Positions 11,794 to 25,051 of a stretch of 64,000 bases of DNA are shown one piece after another (the stretch's first letter is position 1; each line of letters starts with the position of its first letter). The translations under genes were made by a program, and so were the position numbers. The notes beneath the pieces are model-generated. The model worked only from the letters and a program-made list of their open reading frames with translations, did no database searches and was not told the DNA's origin. Origin of the DNA: Ilex aquifolium. Its lineage: Eukaryota > Streptophyta > Magnoliopsida > Aquifoliales > Aquifoliaceae. Location: assembly GCA_951799425.1 (NCBI GenBank), contig OX637397.1:868001-932000 (forward strand), read 5' to 3'.

Positions 11794-13686
11794 TTTCTGA
11801 CATAACTTTTTACTCCGGTCTCTGATTAAGATGATTCTTGCTGCATTGTAAAGAATTCTTGAATCCCTAACCATTTTATTCACATCAAAAGTCATGAAAA
11901 ATCCACTAGCCTGGGCTCTATTGTAACGCAAGTTTGGTGTAATAAGTAGTCCTCCTTTAAAATGAAATAGTATATCGGACATAACTTTTTCTCCCGAACT
12001 CGGACTGAGCTAACTCTTGCGGCATTGTAATGAGAACTTGAAACCCTAACCAATATATTGAGATCAAAATTGGTGATTCATCTTCTAACAAGTTCGAAAT
12101 GGTGATGGAAGTTTGGTATAGTTGCCCATTCCCCTCCACTAGGAAAAAAAAGTAATTTCCCATTCTTTAGTATTTCTGACATAACTTTTTACTCCGGTCT
12201 CTGATTAAGATGATTCTTGCTGCATTGTAAAGAATTCTTGAATCCCTAACCATTTTATTCACATCAAAAGTCATGAAAAATTCACTAGCATGGGCTCTAT
12301 TGTAACGCAAGTTTGGTGTAATAAGTAGTCCTCCTTTAAAATGAAATAGTATATCGGACATAACTTTTTCTCCCGAACTCGGATTGAGCTAACTCTTGCG
12401 GCATTGTAATGAGAACTTGAAACCCTAACCAATATATTGAGATCAAAATTGGTGATTCATCTTCTAACAAGTTCGAAATTGTGATGGAAGTTTGGTATAG
12501 TTGGCCATTCCCCTCCACTAGGAAAAAAAAGTAATTTCCCATTCTTTAGTATTTCTGACATAACTTTTTACTCCGGTCTCTGATTAAGATGATTCTTGCG
12601 GCATCGTAAAGAATTCTTGAATCCCTAACCATTTTATTCACATCAAAAGTCATGAAAAATCCTCTAGCATGGGCACTATTGTAACGCAAGTTTGGTGTAA
12701 TAAGTAGTCCTCCTTTAAAATGAAATAGTATATCGGACATAACTTTTTCTCCCGAACTCGGATTGAGCTAACTCTTGCGGCATTGTAATGAGAACTTGAA
12801 ACCCTAACCAATATATTGAGATCAAAATTGGTGATTCATCTTCTAACAAGTTCGAAATGGTGATGGAAGTTTGGTATAGTTGACCATTCCCCTCCACTAG
12901 GAAAAAAAAGTAATTTCCCATTCTTTAGTATTTCTGACATAACTTTTTACTCCGGTCTCTGATTAAGATGATTCTTGCTGCATTGTAAAGAATTCTTGAA
13001 TCCCTAACCATTTTATTCACATCAAAAGTCATGAAAAATTCACTAGCATGGGCTCTATTGTAACGCAAGTTTGGTGTAATAAGTAGTCCTCCTTTAAAAT
13101 GAAATAGTATATCGGACATAACTTTTTCTCCCGAACTCGGATTGAGCTAACTCTTGCGGCATTGTAATGAGAACTTGAAACCCTAACCAATATATTGAGA
13201 TCAAAATTGGTGATTCATCTTCTAACAAGTTCGAAATTGTGATGGAAGTTTGGTATAGTTGGCCATTCCCCTCCACTAGGAAAAAAAAGTAATTTCCCAT
13301 TCTTTAGTATTTCTGACATAACTTTTTACTCCGGTCTCTGATTAAGATGATTCTTGCGGCATCGTAAAGAATTCTTGAATCCCTAACCATTTTATTCACA
13401 TCAAAAGTCATGAAAAATCCTCTAGCATGGGCACTATTGTAACGCAAGTTTGGTGTAATAAGTAGTCCTCCTTTAAAATGAAATAGTATATCGGACATAA
13501 CTTTTTCTCCCGAACTCGGATTGAGCTAACTCTTGCGGCATTGTAATGAGAACTTGAAACCCGAACCAATATATTGAGATCAAAATTGGTGATTCATCTT
13601 CTAACAAGTTCGAAATGGTGATGGAAGTTTGGTATAGTTGACCATTCCCCTCCACTAGGAAAAAAAAGATTTCCCATTCTTTAGTA
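11794..13686 (+). repeat. Pentamer G-E-D-E-D with internal E-D duplication
   Basis: The G copy here reads AGCCTGGG, a variant seen again only at 13687, 1893 bp downstream. The E-D pair 12173-12930 is repeated at 12931-13686. The final D is a hybrid and two bases short. Confidence 0.8.
13310..13686 (+). repeat. Hybrid D/Y monomer marking an exchange junction
   Basis: Half A is type D (GCATCGTAAAG, GGGCACTATT, AGTCCTCC). Half B is the Y-type form with AAACCCGAA, TTGACC and the rare two-base loss GAAAAAAAAGATTTCC otherwise seen only at the end of the Y at 11418. The switch lies between about 13471 and 13561. It explains the 1893-bp spacing of the two AGCCTGGG monomers as one unequal exchange. 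Confidence 0.75.
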
Positions 13687-14823
13687 TTTCTGACATAACT
13701 TTTTACTCCGGTCTCTGATTAAGATGATTCTTGCTGCATTGTAAAGAATTCTTGAATCCCTAACCATTTTATTCACATCAAAAGTCATGAAAAATCCACT
13801 AGCCTGGGCTCTATTGTAACGCAAGTTTGGTGTAATAAGTAGTCCTCCTTTAAAATGAAATAGTATATCGGACATAACTTTTTCTCCCGAACTCGGACTG
13901 AGCTAACTCTTGCGGCATTGTAATGAGAACTTGAAACCCTAACCAATATATTGAGATCAAAATTGGTGATTCATCTTCTAACAAGTTCGAAATGGTGATG
14001 GAAGTTTGGTATAGTTGCCCATTCCCCTCCACTAGGAAAAAAAAGTAATTTCCCATTCTTTAGTATTTCTGACATAACTTTTTACTCCGGTCTCTGATTA
14101 AGATGATTCTTGCTGCATTGTAAAGAATTCTTGAATCCCTAACCATTTTATTCACATCAAAAGTCATGAAAAATTCACTAGCATGGGCTCTATTGTAACG
14201 CAAGTTTGGTGTAATAAGTAGTCCTCCTTTAAAATGAAATAGTATATCGGACATAACTTTTTCTCCCGAACTCGGATTGAGCTAACTCTTGCGGCATTGT
14301 AATGAGAACTTGAAACCCTAACCAATATATTGAGATCAAAATTGGTGATTCATCTTCTAACAAGTTCGAAATTGTGATGGAAGTTTGGTATAGTTGGCCA
14401 TTCCCCTCCACTAGGAAAAAAAAGTAATTTCCCATTCTTTAGTATTTCTGACATAACTTTTTACTCCGGTCTCTGATTAAGATGATTCTTGCGGCATCGT
14501 AAAGAATTCTTGAATCCCTAACCATTTTATTCACATCAAAAGTCATGAAAAATCCTCTAGCATGGGCACTATTGTAACGCAAGTTTGGTGTAATAAGTAG
14601 TCCTCCTTTAAAATGAAATAGTATATCGGACATAACTTTTTCTCCCGAACTCGGATTGAGCTAACTCTTGCGGCATTGTAATGAGAACTTGAAACCCTAA
14701 CCAATATATTGAGATCAAAATTGGTGATTCATCTTCTAACAAGTTCGAAATGGTGATGGAAGTTTGGTATAGTTGACCATTCCCCTCCACTAGGAAAAAA
14801 AAGTAATTTCCCATTCTTTAGTA
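13687..14823 (+). repeat. Trimer G-E-D
   Basis: 1137 bp. The G copy carries AGCCTGGG. Half B of E has TTCGAAATTG, the form that precedes D. Confidence 0.8.
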
Positions 14824-15959
14824 TTTCTGACATAACTTTTTACTCCGGTCTCTGATTAAGATGATTCTTGCTGCATTGTAAAGAATTCTTGAATCCCTAA
14901 CCATTTTATTCACATCAAAAGTCATGAAAAATCCACTAGCATGGGCTCTATTGTAACGCAAGTTTGGTGTAATAAGTAGTCCTCCTTTAAAATGAAATAG
15001 TATATCGGACATAACTTTTTCTCCCGAACTCGGACTGAGCTAACTCTTGCGGCATTGTAATGAGAACTTGAAACCCTAACCAATATATTGAGATCAAAAT
15101 TGGTGATTCATCTTCTAACAAGTTCGAAATGGTGATGGAAGTTTGGTATAGTTGGCCATTCCCCTCCACTAGGAAAAAAAAGTAATTTCCCATTCTTTAG
15201 TATTTCTGACATAACTTTTTACTCCGGTCTCTGATTAAGATGATTCTTGCTGCATTGTAAAGAATTCTTGAATCCCTAACCATTTTATTCACATCAAAAG
15301 TCATGAAAAATTCACTAGCATGGGCTCTATTGTAACGCAAGTTTGGTGTAATAAGTAGTCCTCCTTTAAAATGAAATAGTATATCGGACATAACTTTTTC
15401 TCCCGAACTCGGATTGAGCTAACTCTTGCGGCATTGTAATGAGAACTTGAAACCCGAACCAATATATTGAGATCAAAATTGGTGATTCATCTTCTAACAA
15501 GTTCGAAATGGTGATGGAAGTTTGGTATAGTTGACCATTCCCCTCCACTAGGAAAAAAAAGTAATTTCCCATTCTTTAGTATTATAACATAACTTTTTAC
15601 TCCGGTCTCTGATTAAGATGATTCTTGCTGCATGGTAAAGAATTCTTGAATCCCTAACCATTTTATTCACATCAAAAGTCATGAAAAATCCTCTAGCATG
15701 GGCTCTATTGTAACGCAAGTTTGGTGTAATAAGTAGTCCACCTTTAAAATGAAATAGTATATCGGACATAACTTTTTCTCCCGAACTCGGATTGAGCTAA
15801 CTCTTGCGGCATTGTAATGAGAACTTGAAACCCGAACCAATATATTGAGATCAAAATTGGTGATTCATCTTCTAACAAGTTCGAAATGGTGATGGAAGTT
15901 TGGTATAGTTGACCATTCCCCTCCACTAGGAAAAAAAAGTAATTTCCCATTCTTTAGTA
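14824..15959 (+). repeat. Trimer G-E-Y
   Basis: 1136 bp. The Y (from 15582) shares GCATGGTAAAG with the Y at 11418, so these two Y copies are each other's closest relatives. Confidence 0.8.
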
Positions 15960-17095
15960 TTTCTGACATAACTTTTTACTCCGGTCTCTGATTAAGATGA
16001 TTCTTGCTGCATTGTAAAGAATTCTTGAATCCCTAACCATTTTATTCACATCAAAAGTCATGAAAAATCCACTAGCATGGGCTCTATTGTAACGCAAGTT
16101 TGGTGTAATAAGTAGTCCTCCTTTAAAATGAAATAGTATATCGGACATAACTTTTTCTCCCGAACTCGGACTGAGCTAACTCTTGCGGCATTGTAATGAG
16201 AACTTGAAACCCTAACCAATATATTGAGATCAAAATTGGTGATTCATCTTCTAACAAGTTCGAAATGGTGATGGAAGTTTGGTATAGTTGCCCATTCCCC
16301 TCCACTAGGAAAAAAAAGTAATTTCCCATTCTTTAGTATTTCTGACATAACTTTTTACTCCGGTCTCTGATTAAGATGATTCTTGCTGCATTGTAAAGAA
16401 TTCTTGAATCCCTAACCATTTTATTCACATCAAAAGTCATGAAAAATTCACTAGCATGGGCTCTATTGTAACGCAAGTTTGGTGTAATAAGTAGTCCTCC
16501 TTTAAAATGAAATAGTATATCGGACATAACTTTTTCTCCCGAACTCGGATTGAGCTAACACTTGCGGCATTGTAATGAGAACTTGAAACCCGAACCAATA
16601 TATTGAGATCAAAATTGGTGATTCATCTTCTAACAAGTTCGAAATGGTGATGGAAGTTTGGTATAGTTGACCATTCCCCTCCACTAGGAAAAAAAAGTAA
16701 TTTCCCATTCTTTAGTATTATAACATAACTTTTTACTCCGGTCTCTGATTAAGATGATTCTTGCTGCATTGTAAAGAATTCTTGAATCCCTAACCATTTT
16801 ATTCACATCAAAAGTCATGAAAAATCCTCTAGCATGGGCTCTATTGTAACGCAAGTTTGGTGTAATAAGTAGTCCACCTTTAAAATGAAATAGTATATCG
16901 GACATAACTTTTTCTCCCGAACTCGGATTGAGCTAACTCTTGCGGTATTGTAATGAGAACTTGAAACCCGAACCAATATATTGAGATCAAAATTGGTGAT
17001 TCATCTTCTAACAAGTTCGAAATGGTGATGGAAGTTTGGTATAGTTGACCATTCCCCTCCACTAGGAAAAAAAAGTAATTTCCCATTCTTTAGTA
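15960..17095 (+). repeat. Trimer G-E-Y
   Basis: 1136 bp. Y begins at 16718 with the normal GCATTGTAAAG. A private GCGGTATTG is seen in its half B near 16945. Confidence 0.8.
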
Positions 17096-18232
17096 TTTCT
17101 GACATAACTTTTTACTCCGGTCTCTGATTAAGATGATTCTTGCTGCATTGTAAAGAATTCTTGAATCCCTAACCATTTTATTCACATCAAAAGTCATGAA
17201 AAATCCACTAGCATGGGCTCTATTGTAACGCAAGTTTGGTGTAATAAGTAGTCCTCCTTTAAAATGAAATAGTATATCGGACATAACTTTTTCTCCCGAA
17301 CTCGGACTGAGCTAACTCTTGCGGCATTGTAATGAGAACTTGAAACCCTAACCAATATATTGAGATCAAAATTGGTGATTCATCTTCTAACAAGTTCGAA
17401 ATGGTGATGGAAGTTTGGTATAGTTGCCCATTCCCCTCCACTAGGAAAAAAAAGTAATTTCCCATTCTTTAGTATTTCTGACATAACTTTTTACTCCGGT
17501 CTCTGATTAAGATGATTCTTGCTGCATTGTAAAGAATTCTTGAATCCCTAACCATTTTATTCACATCAAAAGTCATGAAAAATTCACTAGCATGGGCTCT
17601 ATTGTAACGCAAGTTTGGTGTAATAAGTAGTCCTCCTTTAAAATGAAATAGTATATCGGACATAACTTTTTCTCCCGAACTCGGATTGAGCTAACTCTTG
17701 CGGCATTGTAATGAGAACTTGAAACCCTAACCAATATATTGAGATCAAAATTGGTGATTCATCTTCTAACAAGTTCGAAATTGTGATGGAAGTTTGGTAT
17801 AGTTGGCCATTCCCCTCCACTAGGAAAAAAAAGTAATTTTCCATTCTTTAGTATTTCTGACATAACTTTTTACTCCGGTCTCTGATTAAGATGATTCTTG
17901 CGGCATCGTAAAGAATTCTTGAATCCCTAACCATTTTATTCACATCAAAAGTCATGAAAAATCCTCTAGCATGGGCACTATTGTAACGCAAGTTTGGTGT
18001 AATAAGTAGTCCTCCTTTAAAATGAAATAGTATATCGGACATAACTTTTTCTCCCGAACTCGGATTGAGCTAACTCTTGCGGCATTGTAATGAGAACTTG
18101 AAACCCTAACCAATATATTGAGATCAAAATTGGTGATTCATCTTCTAACAAGTTCGAAATGGTGATGGAAGTTTGGTATAGTTGACCATTCCCCTCCACT
18201 AGGAAAAAAAAGTAATTTCCCATTCTTTAGTA
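17096..18232 (+). repeat. Trimer G-E-D
   Basis: 1137 bp, D at 17854. Half B of E ends TTTTCCATT, a private change. Confidence 0.8.
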
Positions 18233-19368
18233 TTTCTGACATAACTTTTTACTCCGGTCTCTGATTAAGATGATTCTTGCTGCATTGTAAAGAATTCTTG
18301 AATCCCTAACCATTTTATTCACATCAAAAGTCATGAAAAATCCACTAGCATGGGCTCTATTGTAACGCAAGTTTGGTGTAATAAGTAGTCCTCCTTTAAA
18401 ATGAAATAGTATATCGGACATAACTTTTTCTCCCGAACTCGGACTGAGCTAACTCTTGCGGCATTGTAATGAGAACTTGAAACCCTAACCAATATATTGA
18501 GATCAAAATTGGTGATTCATCTTCTAACAAGTTCGAAATGGTGATGGAAGTTTGGTATAGTTGGCCATTCCCCTCCACAAGGAAAAAAAAGTAATTTCCC
18601 ATTCTTTAGTATTTCTGACATAACTTTTTACTCCGGTCTCTGATTAAGATGATTCTTGCTGCATTGTAAAGAATTCTTGAATCCCTAACCATTTTATTCA
18701 CATCAAAAGTCATGAAAAATTCACTAGCATGGGCTCTATTGTAACGCAAGTTTGGTGTAATAAGTAGTCCTCCTTTAAAATGAAATAGTATATCGGACAT
18801 AACTTTTTCTCCCGAACTCGGATTGAGCTAACTCTTGCGGCATTGTAATGAGAACTTGAAACCCGAACCAATATATTGAGATCAAAATTGGTGATTCATC
18901 TTCTAACAAGTTCGAAATGGTGATGGAAGTTTGGTATAGTTGACCATTCCCCTCCACTAGGAAAAAAAAGTAATTTCCCATTCTTTAGTATTATAACATA
19001 ACTTTTTACTCCGGTCTCTGATTAAGATGATTCTTGCTGCATTGTAAAGAATTCTTGAATCCCTAACCATTTTATTCACATCAAAAGTCATGAAAAATCC
19101 TCTAGCATGGGCTCTATTGTAACGCAAGTTTGGTGTAATAAGTAGTCCACCTTTAAAATGAAATAGTATATCGGACATAACTTTTTCTCCCGAACTCGGA
19201 TTGAGCTAACTCTTGCGGCATTGTAATGAGAACTTGAAACCCGAACCAATATATTGAGATCAAAATTGGTGATTCATCTTCTAACAAGTTCGAAATGGTG
19301 ATGGAAGTTTGGTATAGTTGACCATTCCCCTCCACTAGGAAAAAAAAGTAATTTCCCATTCTTTAGTA
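18233..19368 (+). repeat. Trimer G-E-Y
   Basis: 1136 bp, Y at 18991. The A-tract of the G copy is preceded by CCACAAGG, the form also seen in the M type of domains 3 and 4. Confidence 0.8.
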
Positions 19369-20505
19369 TTTCTGACATAACTTTTTACTCCGGTCTCTGA
19401 TTAAGATGATTCTTGCTGCATTGTAAAGAATTCTTGAATCCCTAACCATTTTATTCACATCAAAAGTCATGAAAAATCCACTAGCATGGGCTCTATTGTA
19501 ACGCAAGTTTGGTGTAATAAGTAGTCCTCCTTTAAAATGAAATAGTATATCGGACATAACTTTTTCTCCCGAACTCGGACTGAGCTAACTCTTGCGGCAT
19601 TGTAATGAGAACTTGAAACCCTAACCAATATATTGAGATCAAAATTGGTGATTCATCTTCTAACAAGTTCGAAATGGTGATGGAAGTTTGGTATAGTTGG
19701 CCATTCCCCTCCACTAGGAAAAAAAAGTAATTTCCCATTCTTTAGTATTTCTGACATAACTTTTTACTCCGGTCTCTGATTAAGATGATTCTTGCTGCAT
19801 TGTAAAGAATTCTTGAATCCCTAACCATTTTATTCACATCAAAAGTCATGAAAAATTCACTAGCATGGGCTCAATTGTAACGCAAGTTTGGTGTAATAAG
19901 TAGTCCTCCTTTAAAATGAAATAGTATATCGGACATAACTTTTTCTCCCGAACTCGGATTGAGCTAACTCTTGCGGCATTGTAATGAGAACTTGAAACCC
20001 TAACCAATATATTGAGATCAACATTGGTGATTCATCTTCTAACAAGTTCGAAATTGTGATGGAAGTTTGGTATAGTTGGCCATTCCCCTCCACTAGGAAA
20101 AAAAAGTAATTTCCCATTCTTTAGTATTTCTGACATAACTTTTTACTCCGGTCTCTGATTAAGATGATTCTTGCGGCATCGTAAAGAATTCTTGAATCCC
20201 TAACCATTTTATTCACATCAAAAGTCATGAAAAATCCTCTAGCATGGGCACTATTGTAACGCAAATTTGGTGTAATAAGTAGTCCTCCTTTAAAATGAAA
20301 TAGTATATCGGACATAACTTTTTCTCCCGAACTCGGATTGAGCTAACTCTTGCGGCATTGTAATGAGAACTTGAAACCCTAACCAATATATTGAGATCAA
20401 AATTGGTGATTCATCTTCTAACAAGTTCGAAATGGTGATGGAAGTTTGGTATAGTTGGCCATTCCCCTCCACTAGGAAAAAAAAGTAATTTCCCATTCTT
20501 TAGTA
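19369..20505 (+). repeat. Trimer G-E-D
   Basis: 1137 bp. The E copy has GGGCTCAATTG in half A. The D copy (20127) has GCAAATTTGG, which recurs in the last D of the domain (29217), linking the two trimers. Confidence 0.8.
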
Positions 20506-21262
20506 TTTCTGACATAACTTTTTACTCCGGTCTCTGATTAAGATGATTCTTGCTGCATTGTAAAGAATTCTTGAATCCCTAACCATTTTATTCACATCAA
20601 AAGTCATGAAAAATTCACTAGCATGGGCTCTATTGTAACGCAAGTTTGGTGTAATAAGTAGTCCTCCTTTAAAATGAAATAGTATATCGGACATAACTTT
20701 TTCTCCCGAACTCGGATTGATCTAACTCTTGCGGCATTGTAATGAGAACTTGAAACCCGAACCAATATATTGAGATCAAAATTGGTGATTCATCTTCTAA
20801 CAAGTTCGAAATGGTGATGGAAGTTTGGTATAGTTGCCCATTCCCCTCCACTAGGAAAAAAAAGTAATTTCCCATTCTTTAGTATTATAACATAACTTTT
20901 TACTCCGGTCTCTGATTAAGATGATTCTTGCTGCATTGTAAAGAATTCTTGAATCCCTAACCATTTTATTCACATCAAAAGTCATGAAAAATCCTCTAGC
21001 ATGGGCTCTATTGTAACGCAAGTTTGGTGTAATAAGTAGTCCACCTTTAAAATGAAATAGTATATCGGACATAACTTTTTCTCCCGAACTCGGATTGAGC
21101 TAACTCTTGCGGCATTGTAATGAGAACTTGAAACCCGAACCAATATATTTAGATCAAAATTGGTGATTCATCTTCTAACAAGTTCGAAATGGTGATGGAA
21201 GTTTGGTATAGTTGACCATTCCCCTCCACTAGGCAAAAAAAGTAATTTCCCATTCTTTAGTA
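20506..21262 (+). repeat. Incomplete HOR: E-Y without G
   Basis: 757 bp. A G monomer is missing between the D at 20127 and this E. The preceding half B ends TTGGCC, more like a G end than a D end, so the loss probably came from exchange between half Bs. Confidence 0.75.
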
Positions 21263-22399
21263 TTTCTGACATAACTTTTTACTCCGGTCTCTGATTAAGA
21301 TGATTCTTGCTGCATTGTAAAGAATTCTTGAATCCCTAACCATTTTATTCACATCAAAAGTCATGAAAAATCCACTAGCATGGGCTCTATTGTAACGCAA
21401 GTTTGGTGTAATAAGTAGTCCTCCTTTAAAATGAAATAGTATATCGGACATAACTTTTTCTCCCGAACTCGGACTGAGCTAACTCTTGCGGCATTGTAAT
21501 GAGAACTTGAAACCCTAACCAATATATTGAGATCAAAATTGGTGATTCATCTTCTAACAAGTTCGAAATGGTGATGGAAGTTTGGTATAGTTGCCCATTC
21601 CCCTCCACTAGGAAAAAAAAGTAATTTCCCATTCTTTAGTATTTCTGACATAACTTTTTACTCCGGTCTCTGATTAAGATGATTCTTGCTGCATTGTAAA
21701 GAATTCTTGAATCCCTAACCATTTTATTCACATCAAAAGTCATGAAAAATTCACTAGCATGGGCTCTATTGTAACGCAAGTTTGGTGTAATAAGTAGTCC
21801 TCCTTTAAAATGAAATAGTATATCGGACATAACTTTTTCTCTCGAACTCGGATTGAGCTAACTCTTGCGGCATTGTAATGAGAACTTGAAACCCGAACCA
21901 ATATATTGAGATCAAAATTGGTGATTCATCTTCTAACAAGTTCGAAATGGTGATGGAAGTTTGGTATAGTTGACCATTCCCCTCCACTAGGAAAAAAAAG
22001 TAATTTCCCATTCTTTAGTATTTCTGACATAACTTTTTACTCCGGTCTCTGATTAAGATGATTCTTGCGGCATCGTAAAGAATTCTTGAATCCCTAACCA
22101 TTTTATTCACATCAAAAGTCATGAAAAATCCTCTAGCATGGGCACTATTGTAACGCAAGTTTGGTGTAATAAGTAGTCCTCCTTTAAAATGAAATAGTAT
22201 ATCGGACATAACTTTTTCTCCCGAACTCGGATTGAGCTAACTCTTGCGGCATTGTAATGAGAACTTGAAACCCTAACCAATATATTGAGATCAAAATTGG
22301 TGATTCATCTTCTAACAAGTTCGAAATGGTGATGGAAGTTTGGTATAGTTGACCATTCCCCTCCACTAGGAAAAAAAAGTAATTTCCCATTCTTTAGTA
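21263..22399 (+). repeat. Trimer G-E-D with mismatched E half B
   Basis: 1137 bp. Half B of this E carries AAACCCGAA and TTGACC (the form that normally precedes Y) yet is followed by D. This makes the E-D step another junction between the Y and D versions of the trimer. Confidence 0.75.
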
Positions 22400-25051
22400 T
22401 TTCTGACATAACTTTTTACTCCGGTCTCTGATTAAGATGATTCTTGCTGCATTGTAAAGAATTCTTGAATCCCTAACCATTTTATTCACATCAAAAGTCA
22501 TGAAAAATCCACTAGCATGGGCTCTATTGTAACGCAAGTTTGGTGTAATAAGTAGTCCTCCTTTAAAATGAAATAGTATATCGGACATAACTTTTTCTCC
22601 CGAACTCGGACTGAGCTAACTCTTGCGGCATTGTAATGAGAACTTGAAACCCTAACCAATATATTGAGATCAAAATTGGTGATTCATCTTCTAACAAGTT
22701 CGAAATGGTGATGGAAGTTTGGTATAGTTGCCCATTCCCCTCCACTAGGAAAAAAAAGTAATTTCCCATTCTTTAGTATTTCTGACATAACTTTTTACTC
22801 CGGTCTCTGATTAAGATGATTCTTGCTGCATTGTAAAGAATTCTTGAATCCCTAACCATTTTATTCACATCAAAAGTCATGAAAAATTCACTAGCATGGG
22901 CTCTATTGTAACGCAAGTTTGGTGTAATAAGTAGTCCTCCTTTAAAATGAAATAGTATATCGGACATAACTTTTTCTCCCGAACTCGGATTGAGCTAACT
23001 CTTGCGGCATTGTAATGAGAACTTGAAACCCGAACCAATATATTGAGATCAAAATTGGTGATTCATCTTCTAACAAGTTCGAAATGGTGATGGAAGTTTG
23101 GTATAGTTGACCATTCCCCTCCACTAGGAAAAAAAAATTAATTTCCCATTCTTTAGTATTTCTGACATAACTTTTTACTCCGGTCTCTGATTAAGATGAT
23201 TCTTGCTGCATTGTAAAGAATTCTTGAATCCCTAACCATTTTATTCACATCAAAAGTCATGAAAAATCCACTAGCATGGGCTCTATTGTAACGCAAGTTT
23301 GGTGTAATAAGTAGTCCTCCTTTAAAATGAAATAGTATATCGGACATAACTTTTTCTCCCGAACTCGGACTGAGCTAACTCTTGCGGCATTGTAATGAGA
23401 ACTTGAAACCCTAACCAATATATTGAGATCAAAATTGGTGATTCATCTTCTAACAAGTTCGAAATGGTGATGGAAGTTTGGTATAGTTGCCCATTCCCCT
23501 CCACTAGGAAAAAAAAGTAATTTCCCATTCTTTAGTATTATAACATAACTTTTTACTCCGGTCTCTGATTAAGATGATTCTTGCTGCATTGTAAAGAATT
23601 CTTGAATCCCTAACCATTTTATTCACATCAAAAGTCATGAAAAATCCTCTAGCATGGGCTCTATTGTAACGCAAGTTTGGTGTAATAAGTAGTCCACCTT
23701 TAAAATGAAATAGTATATCGGACATAACTTTTTCTCCCGAACTCGGATTGAGCTAACTCTTGCGGCATTGTAATGAGAACTTGAAACCCGAACCAATATA
23801 TTGAGATCAAAATTGGTGATTCACCTTCTAACAAGTTCGAAATGGTGATGGAAGTTTGGTATAGTTGACCATTCCCCTCCACTAGGAAAAAAAAGTAATT
23901 TCCCATTCTTTAGTATTTCTGACATAACTTTTTACTCCGGTTTCTGATTAAGATGATTCTTGCTGCATTGTAAAGAATTCTTGAATCCCTAACCATTTTA
24001 TTCACATCAAAAGTCATGAAAAATCCACTAGCATGGGCTCTATTGTAACGCAAGTTTGGTGTAATAAGTAGTCCTCCTTTAAAATGAAATAGTATATCGG
24101 ACATAACTTTTTCTCCCGAACTCGGATTGAGCTAACTCTTGCGGCATTGTAATGAGAACTTGAAACCCTAACCAATATATTGAGATCAAAATTGGTGATT
24201 CATCTTCTAACAAGTTCGAAATGGTGATGGAAGTTTGGTATAGTTGACCATTCCCCTCCACTAGGAAAAAAAAGTAATTTCCCATTCTTTAGTATTTCTG
24301 ACATAACTTTTTACTCCGGTCTCTGATTAAGATGATTCTTGCTGCATTGTAAAGAATTCTTGAATCCCTAACCATTTTATTCACATCAAAAGTCATGAAA
24401 AATCCACTAGCATGGGCTCTATTGTAACGCAAGTTTGGTGTAATAAGTAGTCCTCCTTTAAAATGAAATAGTATATCGGACATAACTTTTTCTCCCGAAC
24501 TCGGACTGAGCTAACTCTTGCGGCATTGTAATGAGAACTTGAAACCCTAACCAATATATTGAGATCAAAATTGGTGATTCATCTTCCAACAAGTTCGAAA
24601 TGGTGATGGAAGTTTGGTATAGTTGCCCATTCCCCTCCACTAGGAAAAAAAAGTAATTTCCCATTCTTTAGTATTTCTGACATAACTTTTTACTCCGGTC
24701 TCTGATTAAGATGATTCTTGCTGCATTGTAAAGAATTCTTGAATCCCTAACCATTTTATTCACATCAAAAGTCATGAAAAATTCACTAGCATGGGCTCTA
24801 TTGTAACGCAAGTTTGGTGTAATAAGTAGTCCTCCTTTAAAATGAAATAGTATATCGGACATAACTTTTTCTCCCGAACTCGGATTTAGCTAACTCTTGC
24901 GGCATTGTAATGAGAACTTGAAACCCGAACCAATATATTGAGATCAAAATTGGTGATTCATCTTCTAACAAGTTCGAAATGGTGATGGAAGTTTGGTATA
25001 GTTGACCATTCCCCTCCACTAGAAAAAAAAGTAATTTCCCATTCTTTAGTA
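22400..25051 (+). repeat. Disordered HOR stretch: G-E / G-Y / G / G-E
   Basis: Seven monomers in which the G-E-third order breaks down. The E at 22779 is 380 bp (an extra base after the A-tract near 23131) and is followed by G instead of Y or D. The G at 23916 has CGGATTGAG in half B in place of CGGACTGAG, so its half B comes from another type. The E at 24674 is 378 bp, having lost one G before the A-tract near 25022. Several exchanges or deletions are needed to explain this stretch. Confidence 0.8.
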
